A stretch of DNA of 64,000 nucleotides from Sphingomonas sp. ERG5 (GTDB lineage: Bacteria; Pseudomonadota; Alphaproteobacteria; Sphingomonadales; Sphingomonadaceae), in assembly GCF_000803065.1 (NCBI RefSeq), contig NZ_JSXI01000043.1, positions 1-64,000 of the forward strand, written 5' to 3'. Position numbers and translations under genes: made by a program. The notes below the pieces were generated by a model. The model was given only the letters and a program-made list of their open reading frames with translations, was not told the origin of the DNA and ran no database searches. Each line of letters begins with the position of its first letter. Positions within the stretch are counted from its first letter, which is position 1. Below, in pieces: positions 60,496 through 64,000 of the stretch.

Positions 60496-62910
60496 TCATT
60501 TCGGCATCAAAACACTACGAGCCGCCTCAGCAAGCTGCTGAACCGAAAAGGGTTTCGCAAGAAACTGGACATTATCGAGATCAATCGACTTGCGCAGCGT
60601 CTCCTCGGCATAACCCGACATGAACAGGATCGGCAGGTCGGGATAGCGCTCGCGTGCACGACGGACCATGGTCGGGCCGTCCATCAGCGGCATCATCACA
60701 TCGGAAATGAGCAGATCAGGCCTTTCACTGCGCGCCAGCACTTCCAGCGCGGCTTCGCCATGTTCGGCGGTGAGCACGGTATAGCCCTGGCGACTGAGCG
60801 CGCGTTCGGCAACCGCGCGGACCATATCCTCATCTTCGACCAGCAGGATCGTTCCCGTGCCCCACAGGTCGGCCGGTTTTTCCTTGGGCAACGCGCGGAC
60901 AGTGGCGGGCGCTGGCGCTTCGATGACGCCGCTGGCGGTATGGACAGGCAGATAGATGGTGAAGATCGCGCCGGGCCCAGCCTTGTTGTTATCGGCAAAG
61001 ATATAACCGCCCGACTGTTTGACGATGCCATAGACGGTCGACAGGCCCAGCCCGGTCCCCTTGCCCACTTCCTTGGTGGTGAAGAAGGGTTCGAAGATCT
61101 TGGCCAATATGTCCGCCGGGATGCCGCTGCCGGTATCGGCGATTTCCAGCGCGATATAATCGGCGATCGGCAGGATATCCGATCCCATCTTGCGCACCTC
61201 GGCGATGGAAACCGATTTGGTCAGGATCGACAGCGTGCCGCCGCCACGCGGATCGCGGGCGAGCATCGCGTCGCGCGCGTTGACCGCGAGATTGACGACG
61301 ACCTGCTCGAGCTGGCCGGGATCCGCGCGCACTGGCCCCAGGTTACGGCCATGCTTGACGGTGAGCGTGACCGTTTCACCAAGCAATCGCTTGAGCAGGT
61401 TCGACACTTCGGAAATGACATCGGGCAATTGCAGCACCTGCGGCCGCAAGGTCTGCTGGCGCGAAAAGGCCAGCAACTGGCGAGTCAGGCTGGCGGCGCG
61501 ATTCGAATTGGCGCGGATCTGCTGGATGTCGTCATAATCGCTGTCACCCGGCGTATGGCGCATCAGCATCAGGTCGCAATGCCCGATGATCGCGGTCAGG
61601 ATATTGTTGAAATCATGCGCGACGCCACCGGCAAGCTGGCCCACCGCCTGCATCTTGGTCGCCTGCGCAACCTCGCGCTTGAGGCGGGTTTCCTCGCCAT
61701 TGTCCTTCAGGCTGAGCAACACTGCGGCATCGCCCAACCCCCGGGCACCCGCAATCGACAGCGCCACCGGCTCGTCGGGATGGTCCTTCAGCCGTACGGC
61801 GAGATCGGTCGAATGCGTCGCGCCATTGGCAAAACGACGAATCGCATCGGCAACCACACCCTTGTCTTCACGCACCAGCAAATCGCCAGGATAAAGCGGC
61901 GGCGTGGCGGCATCGACCAGCGCCGCACGCGCAAAGGCGTCGTTCATCTGGATAAAGCGGCCATCGCGATCGACCAGCGCCATGCCGAACGGCATCAGAC
62001 TGACGAGGCTGCGGACATGCGCTGAGGCGCTGGCGCCGATCGCCGGGGTTTCGCCTCCGCCTTCTTCATCGAGCAAGGCGATGAGCATCGGCGCATCCTC
62101 TCCTTCGAGGAAAGGAATCTGCAGCACGCGCAACGGTATTCCAGTCAATCCCTCGCGCTCGAACCGGACCAGACCATGGCTGTCGGTGATCAGAAAGCGA
62201 GCAAAGTCGCGCCCCGCGATTGCGCCTTCCTCATGCCCCATCGCGCGGGTGCGAAACACGCGGTTGGCGCTGCGGATACGCCCATCGGCGCCGATCAGCG
62301 CCGTCATGATGCCCGCCGCGGCGAGCCGGTCGCCCGTCGTGCCGGCGATCATGCCCTCGACCGAGGCCGCCAGATCGAGACCCTCCGCACCGCGGAAACG
62401 CCATACCAGCAAATCTTCGTCGCGCCCTGCCCGTTCGATATGCGCCGCGAGCGGCGTACCCCGGGCGAGCAAGCGATCGACCACCGACTCGCCATCACGC
62501 CACGCGGCGCGACCGGCGGTGCTGAGCCGGTCGACGCCCGCCTCGTCGACGGGGAGGCTCGGCGGCGTGGGGAACCCGCCGAATAATGTTTCATAGCGGT
62601 CATTGGCGCAGACCAGACGCCCGGCACGGTCGGTGATCGCGACGGCATCGGCGCTGCTCGCCGCCAGCGTCCGTGCGACGGTCCAGTCGGCCTCGACTTC
62701 GCCGGGGCGGGCTGGCGGGAACAGGCGCCGTGCCGCGACAAGGCCTCCGGCAATAACCAGCCCGGTGGCCAGAAAGGCGCCCGCGATCACCAGATCGCCG
62801 ACCAGGGCGAGAATGATCGCCGCCGCCGCGACACCGCATCCGCCCGCGATCAGTGCCGCGGTACGTGCGGGACTGAGCGAAGGGGCGGGAGGAGCGGGAA
62901 GACTGGCCAT
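60496..62910 (-). CDS. cckA: Hybrid sensor histidine kinase CckA
   Basis: 804 residues. Two N-terminal membrane segments (residues 18-60), PAS-like domains (about 78-400), the dimerisation/phospho-acceptor helix with H432 in [14 protein letters not shown], the HATPase with N-box [10 protein letters not shown] and G-box TGLGLS, and a C-terminal receiver with D737. Domain order and H-box match CckA, the kinase that feeds ChpT-CtrA, the cell-cycle master circuit of alphaproteobacteria. Confidence 0.93.
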   Translation of the reverse strand: MASLPAPPAPSLSPARTAALIAGGCGVAAAAIILALVGDLVIAGAFLATGLVIAGGLVAARRLFPPARPGEVEADWTVARTLAASSADAVAITDRAGRLVCANDRYETLFGGFPTPPSLPVDEAGVDRLSTAGRAAWRDGESVVDRLLARGTPLAAHIERAGRDEDLLVWRFRGAEGLDLAASVEGMIAGTTGDRLAAAGIMTALIGADGRIRSANRVFRTRAMGHEEGAIAGRDFARFLITDSHGLVRFEREGLTGIPLRVLQIPFLEGEDAPMLIALLDEEGGGETPAIGASASAHVRSLVSLMPFGMALVDRDGRFIQMNDAFARAALVDAATPPLYPGDLLVREDKGVVADAIRRFANGATHSTDLAVRLKDHPDEPVALSIAGARGLGDAAVLLSLKDNGEETRLKREVAQATKMQAVGQLAGGVAHDFNNILTAIIGHCDLMLMRHTPGDSDYDDIQQIRANSNRAASLTRQLLAFSRQQTLRPQVLQLPDVISEVSNLLKRLLGETVTLTVKHGRNLGPVRADPGQLEQVVVNLAVNARDAMLARDPRGGGTLSILTKSVSIAEVRKMGSDILPIADYIALEIADTGSGIPADILAKIFEPFFTTKEVGKGTGLGLSTVYGIVKQSGGYIFADNNKAGPGAIFTIYLPVHTASGVIEAPAPATVRALPKEKPADLWGTGTILLVEDEDMVRAVAERALSRQGYTVLTAEHGEAALEVLARSERPDLLISDVMMPLMDGPTMVRRARERYPDLPILFMSGYAEETLRKSIDLDNVQFLAKPFSVQQLAEAARSVLMPK

Positions 62911-62952
62911 GTCCGCCCCTCTTTGGCCTCGCTCAGAGTCGCGTCAAGCCGA

Positions 62953-64000
62953 TTACCAGATCCGAACGCGTTGTTCCGGCGTCAAATACAGTTTTTCGCC
63001 CGCCTTGGGTGCGAATGCGCCGTACCAGGGATCCAGATTGCGCACGATCCATGCCCGCTGCTGCGATGGGGCATGGGGGTCGGTCTTGAGCCGCTGGATC
63101 ATGTCCGCCTCGCGGTAGCTGCGCCGCCACACCTGCGCCCAGCCGAGATAGAACCGCTGGTCGCCGGTAAAGCCGTCGATCACCGGCGCGGGCGTGCCGC
63201 CGAGCGACGCATGATAGGCGTCGAAGGCCGCGCTCAGCCCGGCCAGGTCGGCGGTATTCTCGCCCAAGGTCAAGGTACCGTTTACCTTGCGACCGGGTAG
63301 CGGCTCGTAGCTTTCATACTGCGCGACGAGATTGCCGGTAAGCTTCTTGAAGCTCTCCACATCTCCCGGCGTCCACCAGTCGGTCAGCCGGCCCTTGAGA
63401 TCGTATTTGGCCCCTTGATCATCGAAATGATGGCTCATTTCGTGGCCGATCACGGCGCCAATGCCGCCATAATTGATCGCAGGATCAGCATTGGGATCGA
63501 AGAAGGGCGGCTGCAGGATCGCGGCGGGAAAGGTGATCGCAACCAGCGTCGGGTTCGCTTGCGCGTTGACCGTCATCGGGGCGAGCCCCCATTCCCAGCG
63601 ATAGATCGGCTTGCCGAGCTTCTCGACATTATACTGGTGCGCCCATTGATTGGCGCGCAGCGTATTACCGAACGCGTCGCCCGGTATGATGCGCAACGCG
63701 GCATAATCGCGCCATTTGTCGGGATAGCCGATCCGCGGGGTGAAGGCGGCAAGCTTGGCATGCGCCTTGACCTTGGTTTCCGGCGCCATCCAGTCGAGCC
63801 TGTCGATCCGCACGTTCATCGCGGTGATGATGTTCTTGACCAGGGCATCGGCGGCGGCCTTGGTTTCGGGCGGGAAATATCTGGCGACATAGAGTTTGCT
63901 GACATCGTCGGTCAGAATGCCGCTCGTATAATCGACACCGCGCTTCCAGCGTGCCGGTTGTTCGGGCGTGCCCGACAACACGGTGCTAAACATGGCGAAG
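62953..64000 (-). CDS. M13-family metallopeptidase, C-terminal part (runs off the window)
   Basis: The visible 348 residues hold the zinc motif IGHEMSHHFDD (H-E-x2-H), the downstream Glu region ENTADLAGL and the family's C-terminal end LTPEQRVRIW. The frame is open to the window edge, so the N-terminal half and any signal peptide lie beyond 64000. Neprilysin/PepO-like endopeptidases of this family are usually periplasmic in Gram-negatives. Confidence 0.93.
   Translation of the reverse strand, partial: FAMFSTVLSGTPEQPARWKRGVDYTSGILTDDVSKLYVARYFPPETKAAADALVKNIITAMNVRIDRLDWMAPETKVKAHAKLAAFTPRIGYPDKWRDYAALRIIPGDAFGNTLRANQWAHQYNVEKLGKPIYRWEWGLAPMTVNAQANPTLVAITFPAAILQPPFFDPNADPAINYGGIGAVIGHEMSHHFDDQGAKYDLKGRLTDWWTPGDVESFKKLTGNLVAQYESYEPLPGRKVNGTLTLGENTADLAGLSAAFDAYHASLGGTPAPVIDGFTGDQRFYLGWAQVWRRSYREADMIQRLKTDPHAPSQQRAWIVRNLDPWYGAFAPKAGEKLYLTPEQRVRIW

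Overview
The window comes from a GC-rich alphaproteobacterium, most likely of the order Sphingomonadales (Sphingomonas-like). The grounds are a CckA-type hybrid histidine kinase, GTTC-N7-GTTC (alphaproteobacterial) SOS boxes, abundant TonB-dependent receptors, an OmpH/Skp protein followed directly by fabZ with no lpxD/lpxA/lpxB, and intergenic GCTTGTCGAAGC elements I associate with sphingomonads. The genus is inference.

Region 1 (1-17.9 kb) is accessory. An IS3-type element end lies against a TonB-dependent receptor that has lost its N-terminus; a Tat-exported sulfatase follows. Next comes what looks like a complete glycoside 3-oxidation locus. A minus-strand operon holds an MFS permease, a Gfo/Idh/MocA oxidoreductase and a xylose-isomerase-like protein. 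A divergent LacI-type regulator follows, then a GMC dehydrogenase with its Tat-signal small subunit, a divergent cytochrome c, an exported isomerase-like protein, two exported DUF1080 (3-keto-glycoside hydrolase/lyase family) proteins, and an intact TonB-dependent receptor. Operator-like palindromes of the type (A/T)GTAATCG(A/T)TTACA lie upstream of the permease/regulator pair, the dehydrogenase/cytochrome pair and the receptor, and one lies inside the first codons of the receptor. I infer one LacI-controlled regulon: uptake across the outer membrane, 3-oxidation of a glycoside in the periplasm, cleavage of the 3-keto sugar by the DUF1080/isomerase proteins, import, and cytosolic reduction or isomerisation. 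Decayed remnants (an ECF sigma factor and a retropepsin-like protease) mark the right edge.

Region 2 (17.9-26.3 kb) is core: an MBL-fold hydrolase, tatD, metG, holB, tmk, a D,D-carboxypeptidase, rlpA and a lytic transglycosylase, all on the minus strand and mostly overlapping. A repeat-rich 380-bp gap separates holB from metG. Region 3 (26.4-30.4 kb) has a truncated and an intact tRNA-Ser followed by small accessory genes: an unknown protein, a methyltransferase, a MarR regulator divergent from a cupin/VOC pair, and a PilZ protein.

Region 4 (30.5-44.1 kb) is the classic envelope/translation cluster on the minus strand: rpsB, tsf, pyrH, frr, uppS, cdsA, dxr, rseP, bamA, ompH, fabZ, rpmE, with psd-pssA nearby. 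Beside rpsB, a small membrane-protein gene has an SOS box in its promoter region. Region 5 (44.4-64 kb) holds icd, an unusual 409-residue protein, an FAD monooxygenase, a Kef-type antiporter, a repeat-rich intergenic stretch, alaS, an M50 protease, a lipid kinase, an exported M24 peptidase, a DAACS symporter, a GST, recA with its SOS box, a single-domain response regulator, cckA, and the C-terminal part of an M13 metallopeptidase cut by the window edge.
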